From Aestuariicoccus sp032586235 (lineage in GTDB: Bacteria; Pseudomonadota; Alphaproteobacteria; Rhodobacterales; Rhodobacteraceae), in NCBI RefSeq assembly GCF_032586235.1, contig NZ_JAWHTD010000017.1:12418-76417 (forward strand): DNA of 64,000 nucleotides. Reading direction: 5' to 3'. A program made the translations under genes and the position numbers. Below, in pieces: positions 26,599-34,952 of this stretch. The stretch's first letter is position 1. Every line of letters starts with the position of its first letter. A model generated the notes under the pieces. That model did no database searches. It was not told the origin of the DNA and was given only the letters and a program-made list of their open reading frames with translations.

Positions 26599-27363
26599 TC
26601 AGGGCCTCAGCGGATAGCCGAACATCTCGAAATCGGTGGCATAGAGCGCGTGGATCTTCGCCAGCGTGGCGTCGGTGATGAAATTGTCGTAGCTGAAGGC
26701 ATAGCCGGCCACGTCGCGGGCCGGCACGTCGCCGAGATAGCCGGGATGGAGGGGGCCTTCGCCGCGCTCGGTGCGGTTCATCGCTCGCGGCGTCCAGCGC
26801 ATGCCGAGCGCGCGCGCCAGCGCCGTCATCTCGGCATCCAGCCGCTCCACATGCACGATGTGATCGTAGCGCAGGCCCTCGGCCACCAGGAAGGGCGGCA
26901 CCTGGGTCTCCCAATGGCCGTTGACCGGGTGGCGGGGCTTGTCGCGGTTGGCGTGCAGATGGGCCACCGCGTCGAGAAAGCCCTCGAAGGTCATCACGTT
27001 GGCCTGGCGCGGGGCGCCGGTGATCTGCCCATAGAGATCGTGCAGATCGCGGGCGAAGGGCTCCAGATCGTCGCGGGTGCGCAGCACCCGGCCCTGGTAG
27101 AGGCAGAACTTGTTGAAATAGGCGCTGATGATGCGAGTGACGGGGTGGCGCACCAGGATGGCCGATTGCAGGCGCTGCCTTTTGATGGCGGGAAGGCAGT
27201 GGTGGTAGGGCAGGCTCTGTGTGTGGAAATACTTCTTGTGGGCGGGGGCGGGGGTCATGTTGTCGGCCAGAAAGCCGAAGAGCGTGGTGCAGGCGGCCTT
27301 CTGTGACCAGAAGAAGACGCATCCATGTATCTTGTCGATATAGCCGCGCCAGCCCATGTCCAT
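26599..27363 (-). CDS. Sulfotransferase family protein (likely carbohydrate sulfotransferase)
   Basis: 254 residues. It should transfer sulfate from PAPS to a sugar or lipid acceptor. The N-terminal VFFWSQKAACTTLFGF fits the 5'-phosphosulfate-binding loop of the Sulfotransfer_2 group, and ILVRHPVTRIISAYFNKF is the 3'-phosphate-binding motif (RhPxxRxxSaY). ATG at 27363 (protein MDMGWRGYI) is used. It lies between the RTX island and the capsule exporter genes on the minus strand, which suggests sulfation of the capsule. It is only distantly similar to the sulfotransferase-like pair at 30949-32603. Confidence 0.82.
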   Translation of the reverse strand: MDMGWRGYIDKIHGCVFFWSQKAACTTLFGFLADNMTPAPAHKKYFHTQSLPYHHCLPAIKRQRLQSAILVRHPVTRIISAYFNKFCLYQGRVLRTRDDLEPFARDLHDLYGQITGAPRQANVMTFEGFLDAVAHLHANRDKPRHPVNGHWETQVPPFLVAEGLRYDHIVHVERLDAEMTALARALGMRWTPRAMNRTERGEGPLHPGYLGDVPARDVAGYAFSYDNFITDATLAKIHALYATDFEMFGYPLRP

Positions 27364-27461
27364 CCTTGCCGTGTGGTTACCTGCTCGGGGTGCGCTAGCA
27401 GAGAATGTGCGCGGCGTCCATCTGGGCGACCCTAGGGTGCGCGCTCGGCACGCACCGCGGG

Positions 27462-28292
27462 TCAGTTGTTGATGATGTCGCGGTGATAGCGGCGCAGCAG
27501 CAGGAGGCCGGTGGTCAGTAGTACGCCCGCCACCAGAAAGACGTAAAGCGGCGAGACATAGGTGGCGTCATAGGTGGCGTAGATACCCTTGCGCATCTGT
27601 CCGACGATATGAACCAGCGGGTTCCACCACAGCCAGTCGCGATAGGGCATCGGCACGGTGTCATAAAGAAAGAAGATACAGGAGATGATGAACATCGGCC
27701 GGTTGAGGATTGCCCAGGTGCGTTCCCACACTGGGTAGAGCGACAACAAGAAGCAGTTGAGCGTTCCGACCCCCGCCGCCAGCGCCACCGCCATGGCGTA
27801 GGCCAGCGCGATGGCGGGCAGATCGAGGATCACGTCAAGATCGTAAAGCCACAGGATGCCGGTCAGCACGAAGGCCGAGATGAATATCTGCGTCATGGCG
27901 TTCATCAGCAGCCGCGCGATCAGCGCATCGATGAAGGTCACGCCCGGATAGAACAGCAGGGATTTCGAAAACCGCAGCGCAACCGCGATCTTCCCGCTGA
28001 TATCCATATAGCCCATGAACGGCAGGATCCCCGAGGCGAAGAACAGCGCAAAGCTGGTGCCGATCCCGGGTGAGCGGAAGCCCAGCGAAAAGATCGCCGT
28101 CATCAGCATGATGCCCGCCACAGGTTCCAAGATCGCCCAGAGATACCCCAGCGCTGAGCGGCCGTAGGTCGTCGACATCTCGCGCAGCATGAGCGCGGCC
28201 ACCACCCGCGGCGTGCCGGAGCGGCGCGGCGCCCGGGCGGGCGCGGAGGGCAGGCGGGGCAGAGTGGATTGATCCATCGGGGTCTCTGGCAT
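27462..28292 (-). CDS. kpsM: Capsule polysaccharide ABC exporter permease (KpsM/Wzm type)
   Basis: 276 residues from ATG 28292; a TTG at 28340 and an ATG at 28277 are other possible starts. It is the inner-membrane channel that, with KpsT, exports capsular polysaccharide. After a basic, proline-rich N-terminus come a REMSTTYGRSALGYLWAI motif typical of the ABC-2 polysaccharide exporter family, and about six hydrophobic segments (for example IMLMTAIFSLGF, FFASGILPFMGY, IALAYAMAVALAAGVG, VFLVAGVLLTTGLLLL). WWNPLVHIVGQMR is another family motif. It is divergent from kpsE at 28382. Confidence 0.88.
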   Translation of the reverse strand: MPETPMDQSTLPRLPSAPARAPRRSGTPRVVAALMLREMSTTYGRSALGYLWAILEPVAGIMLMTAIFSLGFRSPGIGTSFALFFASGILPFMGYMDISGKIAVALRFSKSLLFYPGVTFIDALIARLLMNAMTQIFISAFVLTGILWLYDLDVILDLPAIALAYAMAVALAAGVGTLNCFLLSLYPVWERTWAILNRPMFIISCIFFLYDTVPMPYRDWLWWNPLVHIVGQMRKGIYATYDATYVSPLYVFLVAGVLLTTGLLLLRRYHRDIINN

Positions 28293-28381
28293 AGGGTCGC
28301 GGGGTCGGATAGAACGCGCCAACCCCGTCAAGGCGTGCAAGCCGTATCACAGGCGCCGCATCATAGGCAAAGAGACCGGAT

Positions 28382-29623
28382 TTGGAAGACACAAACCAGG
28401 CAGCACAGGCGGCCTCCGCCCCGGCGAAACCGTCCGGCCCGGCAAAGGGAAACGGGCCGGGCAAAAAGCAGGTGGCCTCGGTCAAGGTGCTGCCCGCCGC
28501 CACGCCGGCGCGCCCCAGGCGGCGTCACTGGCTGCTGCTGGCGACCTTCGGCCTGTTCGTCCTCCTGCCGCTGGTGGTGGTGGCCTTCTATATGTACGCC
28601 GTCGCCCGCGACCAATACGCCAGCCATGTCGGTTTTTCGGTGCGTACCGAAGAGGTCAGTTCGGCGGTCGAGCTGCTGGGCGGGATCACCGAGCTGTCGG
28701 GATCCAGCTCGTCGGACACCGACATTCTTTACGAATTCATCCAGTCCCAGCAGATGGTGCGCGCCATCGCCCGCGAACTGGACCTGCCGGCGATCTACCG
28801 CCGCGACGGCGATCCGGTCTTCACCCTGGGCGAGGACACAAGGATCGAGGCGCTGGCCGATTACTGGCAGCGCATGGTCAAGGTGTTCTACGATCGCTCC
28901 GGCGGGCTGATCGAGGTGCGGGTGCTGGCCTTTGATCCCGACGACGCCCATTCCATCGCCACCGCGATCTTTGCCAATTCCAGCGCCATGATCAACGAGC
29001 TCTCGGCCATCGCGCGCGCTGACGCCACGCGCTATGCCGAGGAAGAACTGATGCGCAGCCAGGAGCGGCTGCGCGCCGCGCGCCAGGCGCTGACGGCCTT
29101 TCGCAACCGCACCGGCATCATCGACCCCTCGGCCGACATCCAGGGCCAGATGGGCGTGGTCAATGCCCTGCAGCAATCCCTGGCCCAGGCACTGATCGAA
29201 TTGCAGAGCCTCCTGGACGAGGGCGTCGATCCCAACGGCCTGCAGGTCGAGCGCCTGCGCAGCCGCATCGAGGCGATCCGCAAGCAGATCGCCGCCGAAC
29301 GCGACCAGTTCGCCCGCGACGCCGAAGAGGGTTCGGGCGGCGGCGCCCAGGCCTTTTCGCGCCTGCTGGAGGAATACGAGGGGCTGATCGTCGATCTGGA
29401 ATTCGCCGAAAGCGCCAGCCTGTCGGCGCGCACCGCCTACGAATCCGCCCTGGCCGAGGCGCAGCGGCAATCGCGCTACCTGGCCTCCTATATCAACCCG
29501 ACCCGGGCCGAGACCCCGGAATATCCGCAGCGCGGCGTGATCGTGCCGGTGTCGGGGGTGTTCCTGCTGATCCTCTGGGCCATCGGCGCGATGATCTATT
29601 ATTCGCTGCGCGACCGGCGCTGA
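28382..29623 (+). CDS. kpsE: Capsule polysaccharide export inner-membrane protein (KpsE type)
   Basis: 413 residues from a TTG at 28382 preceded by a purine-rich AAAGAGA; no ATG lies upstream of the first membrane segment. The first 50 residues are Ala/Pro/Lys rich; one transmembrane helix follows (LLATFGLFVLLPLVVVAFY), then a long periplasmic region with coiled-coil (about 205-345) and a C-terminal helix (GVFLLILWAIGAMIYYSL). This matches polysaccharide copolymerase (PCP-3) proteins KpsE, BexC and CtrB. It bridges KpsM in the inner membrane to the outer-membrane KpsD/Wza channel, which is not in the window. The kpsT gene follows after 31 bases. Confidence 0.88.
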   Translation: MEDTNQAAQAASAPAKPSGPAKGNGPGKKQVASVKVLPAATPARPRRRHWLLLATFGLFVLLPLVVVAFYMYAVARDQYASHVGFSVRTEEVSSAVELLGGITELSGSSSSDTDILYEFIQSQQMVRAIARELDLPAIYRRDGDPVFTLGEDTRIEALADYWQRMVKVFYDRSGGLIEVRVLAFDPDDAHSIATAIFANSSAMINELSAIARADATRYAEEELMRSQERLRAARQALTAFRNRTGIIDPSADIQGQMGVVNALQQSLAQALIELQSLLDEGVDPNGLQVERLRSRIEAIRKQIAAERDQFARDAEEGSGGGAQAFSRLLEEYEGLIVDLEFAESASLSARTAYESALAEAQRQSRYLASYINPTRAETPEYPQRGVIVPVSGVFLLILWAIGAMIYYSLRDRR

Positions 29624-29654
29624 GCGCGGTGGCGGCGGCAACGAGAGACCGGCG

Positions 29655-30332
29655 ATGATCGAGCTGCGCAACGTCTCCAAGACCTTCATTCTGAACGGCA
29701 ACCGCAAAGTGGTTGCCGACCGCGTCTCGGCGGTGTTTCCGCCGCGCACGGCAGTGGCGATCCTGGGGCGCAACGGGGCGGGCAAGTCCAGCCTGCTGAA
29801 GATCCTGTCGGGCTCTATGGAGCCAGACAGCGGCGAGGTCGTCACCGAGGGCAGTGTGTCCTGGCCGATCGGCTTCGCCGGCTCGTTCCACCCCGAGCTC
29901 ACGGGGCTGCAGAACACCCGCTTCATCGCCCGCGTCTACGGCGTGGACAGCGACGAGCTGACCGATTTCGTGCGTCATTTCGCAGAGCTGGGGGATCACT
30001 TCTACCTGCCCATCCGCAGCTATTCCTCGGGCATGAAATCGCGGCTGGCGCTGGGGGTGTCGATGGGAATCCCCTTCGACACCTATCTTGCCGACGAGAT
30101 CGGCGCGGTGGGCGACGCCTCGTTCAAGCGCAAATCCGAGGCGATTCTGACTGAGCGGCTGACCGGCAGCGCGGCGATCATGGTGACCCATGCGCTGGGA
30201 CAGGTGCGGCGGCTCTGCCACCACGCCTGCGTGCTCGAGGGCGGGCAGCTTTACTACTACAAGGACCCCGAAGAGGGCATCGCGCATCACCAGGAACTGA
30301 TGAAGGCGGCCAAACCGGGCGGCGTGGTCTAG
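29655..30332 (+). CDS. kpsT: Capsule polysaccharide ABC exporter ATP-binding protein (KpsT type)
   Basis: 225 residues. It energises export through KpsM. The P-loop is GRNGAGKSS at about residue 38, the signature region is SYSSGMKSRL and the Walker B is TYLADEIGAVGD. The D-loop and H-loop (MVTHALGQVRRLC) are present. The length and the FHPELTGLQNTRF stretch fit the KpsT/CtrD/BexA subfamily rather than longer Wzt proteins with carbohydrate-binding C-termini. Directly after kpsE; kpsM is on the opposite strand, an unusual split of the exporter. Confidence 0.92.
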   Translation: MIELRNVSKTFILNGNRKVVADRVSAVFPPRTAVAILGRNGAGKSSLLKILSGSMEPDSGEVVTEGSVSWPIGFAGSFHPELTGLQNTRFIARVYGVDSDELTDFVRHFAELGDHFYLPIRSYSSGMKSRLALGVSMGIPFDTYLADEIGAVGDASFKRKSEAILTERLTGSAAIMVTHALGQVRRLCHHACVLEGGQLYYYKDPEEGIAHHQELMKAAKPGGVV

Positions 30333-30394
30333 CCCAAGACGCAGTGCTCGTTCGTCGGGGCGGCGAAGGGCGCTGGCCGCCCGTGTCCCTCGCG

Positions 30395-30811
30395 TTACCC
30401 GTCTCGCCCGGGATCGTCCGCATCGCTGGAGAAAAGCGCGATCTTGTTACCCTGGGGGTCGCGCAGGTAGCCGATGTAGAAGTGTGGCCCGTAGGACGCG
30501 CGAAAGCCCGGCTGGCCTTCGTCGGACCCGCCCGCGGCGAGGGCCGCGGCATGCAGCGCGCGGACCTGGCTTTGATTGCGCGCCTCGAAGGCGACCATGC
30601 AGCCGTTGCCGGCCGAGGCGGGACGTCCGTCGAAGGTCGGCTTGACGTAGAAATCGGGAAGCACGGGCGCCTGGCCCGGCGGGACGGGCAGCGCGTAGCT
30701 CAGCCCCTCGGGCCCCTCCCTTAGCGTGTAGCCGAGGGCCGGCAGAAACGCGGAGTAAAACCGCATGGCGCGCGCGATATCATCTGCGCCGACTGTGACA
30801 TAGGCGATCAT
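30395..30811 (-). CDS. VOC (glyoxalase/bleomycin-resistance-type) family protein
   Basis: 138 residues from ATG 30811, which has AAGGAG nine bases upstream; the longer open frame to 30934 has no support. The pattern VTVGADDIARAMRFYSAFL, GNGCMVAFEARNQSQVRAL, then YGPHFYIGYLRDPQGNKIALF matches the two beta-alpha-beta-beta-beta units of the vicinal oxygen chelate fold. Metal ligands would be residues such as the H in GPHFYIG and the E/D of late strands. Substrate unknown. It seems unrelated to its capsule neighbours, lying convergent to kpsT. Confidence 0.75.
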   Translation of the reverse strand: MIAYVTVGADDIARAMRFYSAFLPALGYTLREGPEGLSYALPVPPGQAPVLPDFYVKPTFDGRPASAGNGCMVAFEARNQSQVRALHAAALAAGGSDEGQPGFRASYGPHFYIGYLRDPQGNKIALFSSDADDPGRDG

Positions 30812-30948
30812 GCGTCGCGGCTCCTTGCGCACGTTCGGGGCTTCGACCCGGAGACCCGCAGCGTTGCAGAAACCGGATCGGTTGTTCCACCCCCTCGGGC
30901 CAAATTCGGCCGTCGCCATGCATCCGGGCCGCAACCGGCAGGCCCGGT

Positions 30949-31767
30949 CTATTCCGCCGCCCGGTTGTCGTAGCCGAAGGCATCGAGGATCCCGGCGTTG
31001 GCCTCTTCCATCAGGCTCTCCAGCCAGGCGGTGCGCTCGGGCGTGCGGCCGGGATCGGGCTCGCGGGTCAGGTGGTGGATGGCCTTGAACTCGGTGCGCA
31101 GGTCATCCGCATCGCGCGCAGGGTCGGCGATGGCGCGCGCCAGCGCAGCGCAATCGGCGATGCGCAGCGACGGGTTGCCCAGGTAATGTGGCAGCGTCCA
31201 GTCGATGGGCGCGCCGGGTAGCAGGCCTTCGACCACAGGCCGCAGGTCGCGGTGGCCGGCGATGGTCAGCGCGTCGCGCCCGAAGGTCTCCGCCCAGCCC
31301 CGCAGCCCGCGCAGCGGTGCGAACTGGCGCGCGCGGGCGGTGCAGAAGTCTTCGAAGCTTTGCCCGTCATAGGCGCGGCGCGTGGCCAGGAAGCGTTCGA
31401 AATGCTGCTTCATGTGCTGCGAATAGGAGCCGTAGAGGATTTCCGAAAACGGCCGTAGAAAGACCAGAACGCACACGGCGATCCCGGCCTCGGGCGCCAG
31501 CCGCGCCAGAGCCGCGCCGCGCCGGGGCAGAAACAGTAGGTCCTCGTGGCTGAGGATCGTCGTGTGCACGTCTGCGGGGAATAGCGCCTCGAGCGCGGGT
31601 GCATCCAGATCGGCGAGGGCTGCGGCGTTGCCGGGATGACCCTTGCCGTCATGCGGGTAATGCAGTCCTGCCTCGCGCAGCGCATCGGCACTCTGGATCA
31701 GGCAGCGTTGCAGATAGGTCGAGCCGCATTTCGGCGATCCAACATGCAGAAGGATGTGCCGGGTCAT
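30949..31767 (-). CDS. Sulfotransferase-like protein (paralog 2)
   Basis: 272 residues from ATG 31767, which overlaps the stop of the upstream paralog by four bases. The N-terminal ILLHVGSPKCGSTYLQ is the PAPS 5'-phosphosulfate-binding P-loop-like motif. VLVFLRPFSEILYGSYSQ is the equivalent of the 3'-phosphate-binding motif. Its closest visible relative is the gene immediately upstream (31764-32603), with which it shares GSPKCGSTYLQ, HYPHDG-x-GHPGNAA, ILSHEDL and LRPFSE. The two form an evident tandem duplication. Probably sulfates a capsular or other surface sugar. Confidence 0.75.
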   Translation of the reverse strand: MTRHILLHVGSPKCGSTYLQRCLIQSADALREAGLHYPHDGKGHPGNAAALADLDAPALEALFPADVHTTILSHEDLLFLPRRGAALARLAPEAGIAVCVLVFLRPFSEILYGSYSQHMKQHFERFLATRRAYDGQSFEDFCTARARQFAPLRGLRGWAETFGRDALTIAGHRDLRPVVEGLLPGAPIDWTLPHYLGNPSLRIADCAALARAIADPARDADDLRTEFKAIHHLTREPDPGRTPERTAWLESLMEEANAGILDAFGYDNRAAE

Positions 31768-32603
31768 TGCGGGGCTGTGGCCCGTGGGGCCACGCGGTTG
31801 TCGAAGCCGAAGCGGCGCATCAGCGCGGCGTTCTTTGGCTCGAAGATCTCCTCCAGCCAGGCCACGCGCTCGGCGCTCTTGCCCGGATCGGGATCGGCGG
31901 TGTGGTGGAAGGCCTCTTGGAACATGGCGCGGATCTGGTTGTCGGGAATGGTGGGGTCGCGCATCGCTGCGGCGATGGCGTCGCAATCGGCCATCCTGAG
32001 CGACGGGTTGGTTTGGCTGCGCGGCACCTCCCAGTCGATCGGCCCGCCGGTCCCCAGAAGCCGTTCCAACACCAGCCGGATATTGCGGTGGCTGTCCAGG
32101 ATCAACCCCGGATCGGGAAAGCGCTTGTCCCAGTTGCTCAGGAACGTCGCCGGCTTCAGCGTTTCCACCCGGCGTTCGGCGAATTCGGTAAAGCTGCGCC
32201 CGTCATAGGGATTGCGGGTTTCCAGATAGCGGTAGAAATACTGCTTCATGAACTGCGAGTAATCGCCGAATATGAATTCCGAGAACGGTCGTAGGAAGGC
32301 GATGAGCTGCACCTGGGTGTCGTCCTCGCGCACCAGCCGGGCCAGCGCGTCCCCGCGGCGCGGCCCGCCGTAAAGGTCTTCGTGGCTCAGGATCACCGTA
32401 TGGATGCCGTCACCGAACCACGTCTCGAGCCGGGGGCGGGTCAGATCGGCGAGATCGGCGGCGTTGCCGGGGTGGCCGCCGCCGTCATGCGGATAATGGA
32501 TCCCCGCCGCCCGCAATGCGCCGGCGCTTTGCAGAAGCGCCTGCTGCAGATAGGTTGAGCCGCATTTTGGCGAGCCGATATGCAGTATGATCCGCCGCGT
32601 CAT
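31764..32603 (-). CDS. Sulfotransferase-like protein (paralog 1)
   Basis: 279 residues. Motifs: IILHIGSPKCGSTYLQQ for the PAPS phosphosulfate site, VILSHEDL, and LIAFLRPFSEFIFGDYSQ for the 3'-phosphate site. The gene begins three bases after the glycosyltransferase stop and is followed by its paralog at 31767, so ugd, the glycosyltransferase and the two sulfotransferase-like genes form one minus-strand operon. Substrate unknown; a glucuronate-containing polysaccharide is likely given the Ugd gene upstream. Confidence 0.75.
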   Translation of the reverse strand: MTRRIILHIGSPKCGSTYLQQALLQSAGALRAAGIHYPHDGGGHPGNAADLADLTRPRLETWFGDGIHTVILSHEDLYGGPRRGDALARLVREDDTQVQLIAFLRPFSEFIFGDYSQFMKQYFYRYLETRNPYDGRSFTEFAERRVETLKPATFLSNWDKRFPDPGLILDSHRNIRLVLERLLGTGGPIDWEVPRSQTNPSLRMADCDAIAAAMRDPTIPDNQIRAMFQEAFHHTADPDPGKSAERVAWLEEIFEPKNAALMRRFGFDNRVAPRATAPQ

Positions 32604-32606
32604 GGG

Positions 32607-34952
32607 TTACGTTTGCACCTTTTTCAGCGCCGGGGTCAGCCGGCACGCCAGATCGTCGATCAGCGTCTCGATCGGCTGGCCGAGCTCGGTCAGGTCGATC
32701 CGGCGGGCGGCGTCGCTCACCGGCTCCGCCGTGCGCCAGGCCCGCGACAGCGCCTCGGCCAGCTCGGGCGCTGTGGGCGCCACGCTGTCGATAGCGGGGC
32801 TGAGCGCGCCCAGGTCCTTGGGCCCGAAGGTGTTGGTGACCACCCGCACGCCCGAGGCGGCCATCTCCAGCGGCGGATGGCTGGGATGGGGCGAGAACAT
32901 CAGCGACAGCCCCAGGTCGGTCCCGGCCAGGTATCCGGGATATTCCTCCCACGGCAGCTTGCCCAGCGATTGCAGCACCAGCCCCCCGGGCAGGGCGACC
33001 GGCGCATGGGCGAGCCCGATGGAAACCAGCTCGATGTCGCCCGGCCCCAGCTTTTCGGTCTCGGCAAAGCGGGCCAGCGCCTCGATGGCGGTGGCGTACA
33101 TGTTGCGCGGCACCTCGGGGCGGCCGTAAAGCGCCAGCCGCCGGGGGCTGGCGGCGCTGCGGGTCTGACCCGCATAGCGGCCGATGTCGATGGCCGGGTG
33201 AAAGGCGGGCGCGTCGCGGCCGGCAAAGCCAAAGCCCTGCTGGGCGAAATAATCGCGCAGCAGCGTGGTGTTGAACAAGGGATCGAACTCGAAGCCGTAG
33301 CTGGCCATGGCATCGGCGAATTCCGGCCCCCAGGCGTAGAAATTGGGCTCGAAATCCTGGATCAGGTAGAGGAACCGCTGCTGATCGAATCCGTGATCGC
33401 GGATCAGCCCGTCGGCCAGATGCGCAGTCCACCAGGCGGTGGCCAGGAACCGGTCGCCCGGGTGGGCGGGGATCTCGGTCTCGGACACACCGCAATGCAG
33501 CGACACGCGCGGCGCGGCCTGGGCCGCGCCCGGGCCCAGCCGGCGCAGCAGAAAGCTGCGCGAGGCCCCGGGCGAAGAGACCGGCAGATCGGTGGCCACA
33601 AAGCGCACGTCGAGCCCGCGTGCCGCCAGCCCCAGCCCGATGTCGAGCGCGGTGACGATGCCGGCGAAGATCTCGGAGGGGTTCAGCGTCGGCACCAGAA
33701 CGGTCAGTGCCGGGGCCGGGGCGCTGAAGGCCGGGGTCCAGCGCGGGGTCTTGCGCCGGTCGGCCAGATCCTCCCAGGGCTTCGGCTTGCGGCGCGGGCC
33801 ATTGTCCTCGTGGCTCTGGGGCAGGCGCGGCGCCACCCCGGGCGAGAGCGAATAGAGCCTTGTGTCGAAGGCCTCGATGGCGCTGGCCATGCCCTCGCTC
33901 AGCGCGTTGCGCAGGGTCCAGACGGTGCGGCCCAGGCTGACCACGCCGAAACCCGCGGCGATCCGCGCCAGCCCGGCATGGCCGGTCAGCAGCAGCCGGG
34001 CCGCATCGGCCAGATGCGTGCCCATGCCCCGGGTGCGGCGCAGATAGGGGCGCAGCGGCGCGGTGCGGGCCACGCCATGGGCCAGCCGCCCGTCGGCCAC
34101 CGCATCGGCCATCCGGTTCTGCAGCGACTGCGCCAGGTAGCGCGCCAGCCCGTAAGCTGCCGATTCCCGCCGCAGCCACATCGCATCGGGCAGACGGCGG
34201 CCGCCGCCGCTGCGCAGCCAGCCGCCCTGGCGGTCGACCGCGCCGATGGTGTTGGCCCCGTGCTGGCGGTAATCCACCAGCGGCGCGTCGATCAGGCGCA
34301 CGCCGCCGGTCGCCGCCGCGATCAGCCCCAGCCAGAGGTCGTGATAGAAATGCACCCCCGATTGCTGCGGAAAGGGCAGCGCCAGCTGCGCCACGCGCAG
34401 CCGCATCAGCAAGGTCATGCCGGTGATGTTGTTGCGGTAGAGCAGCCCGCGCAGCCCCGGCCTGCGCTGCCGCCGCTCGAACCTGAACATCGAGCGCTGC
34501 AGCTCGGTCGTGCCGTCCGGCCCCACCAGCCGCGCATCCGAATGCACCAGCTGGGCCAGACCCTCCGCCAGTGCCGCCACGCCGCGCGCCAGCCGGTCGG
34601 GATGCCAGATGTCGTCCTGGTCGCAAAGCGCGATCAGCGGCTCAGGCCCGCCGTCTGCCGCCAGCGCCTCGGCGCGTGTCACCGCCTCGGCGATGCCCGC
34701 CTCGAAGGCGCGCACCGCGTCGAGCTCCATCCCGGTTTCCACCAGCGCCAGATCGAGGCCGATGTCGGCGGCGGTTTCGGTGACCAGATCGCCCGACACC
34801 GTGTCGGCGATCACCGCCAGCACCCGGCGCGGCGCATGGCTCTGCGCCGCCAGAGAGACCATCTGCGCGCGCAGATGGTCGGGGTCCGGGCGGTAGACCG
34901 CCATGACCACAAAGACCGGTGCCCCGGTCCCGGACGCGGAGGTCTGCGGCAT
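32607..34952 (-). CDS. Two-domain glycosyltransferase (GT2 fused to a WsaF-like rhamnosyltransferase)
   Basis: 781 residues. Residues 1 to about 310 look like a GT2 (GT-A) domain: VFVVMAVYRPD at the start, IALCDQDDIWHPDRL with the DxD metal motif, and LVDYRQHGANTIG near its end. A linker (about 310-410) precedes a second half that matches the GT-B fold of WsaF-type rhamnosyltransferases: PTLNPSEIFAGI, FLYLIQDFEPNFYAWG, NTTLLRDYF, and YPGYLAGTDLGLSLMFSPHPSHPPLEMAASG. It would add two sugars, perhaps rhamnose, to the polysaccharide repeat. The ATG shares one base with the ugd stop. The fusion is notable but known in related O-antigen loci. Confidence 0.85.
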   Translation of the reverse strand: MPQTSASGTGAPVFVVMAVYRPDPDHLRAQMVSLAAQSHAPRRVLAVIADTVSGDLVTETAADIGLDLALVETGMELDAVRAFEAGIAEAVTRAEALAADGGPEPLIALCDQDDIWHPDRLARGVAALAEGLAQLVHSDARLVGPDGTTELQRSMFRFERRQRRPGLRGLLYRNNITGMTLLMRLRVAQLALPFPQQSGVHFYHDLWLGLIAAATGGVRLIDAPLVDYRQHGANTIGAVDRQGGWLRSGGGRRLPDAMWLRRESAAYGLARYLAQSLQNRMADAVADGRLAHGVARTAPLRPYLRRTRGMGTHLADAARLLLTGHAGLARIAAGFGVVSLGRTVWTLRNALSEGMASAIEAFDTRLYSLSPGVAPRLPQSHEDNGPRRKPKPWEDLADRRKTPRWTPAFSAPAPALTVLVPTLNPSEIFAGIVTALDIGLGLAARGLDVRFVATDLPVSSPGASRSFLLRRLGPGAAQAAPRVSLHCGVSETEIPAHPGDRFLATAWWTAHLADGLIRDHGFDQQRFLYLIQDFEPNFYAWGPEFADAMASYGFEFDPLFNTTLLRDYFAQQGFGFAGRDAPAFHPAIDIGRYAGQTRSAASPRRLALYGRPEVPRNMYATAIEALARFAETEKLGPGDIELVSIGLAHAPVALPGGLVLQSLGKLPWEEYPGYLAGTDLGLSLMFSPHPSHPPLEMAASGVRVVTNTFGPKDLGALSPAIDSVAPTAPELAEALSRAWRTAEPVSDAARRIDLTELGQPIETLIDDLACRLTPALKKVQT

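Noticed and set aside
30395..30934. Longer VOC protein starting at 30934
   Set aside because: The first 41 residues show no family match and a good ribosome site precedes the ATG at 30811.
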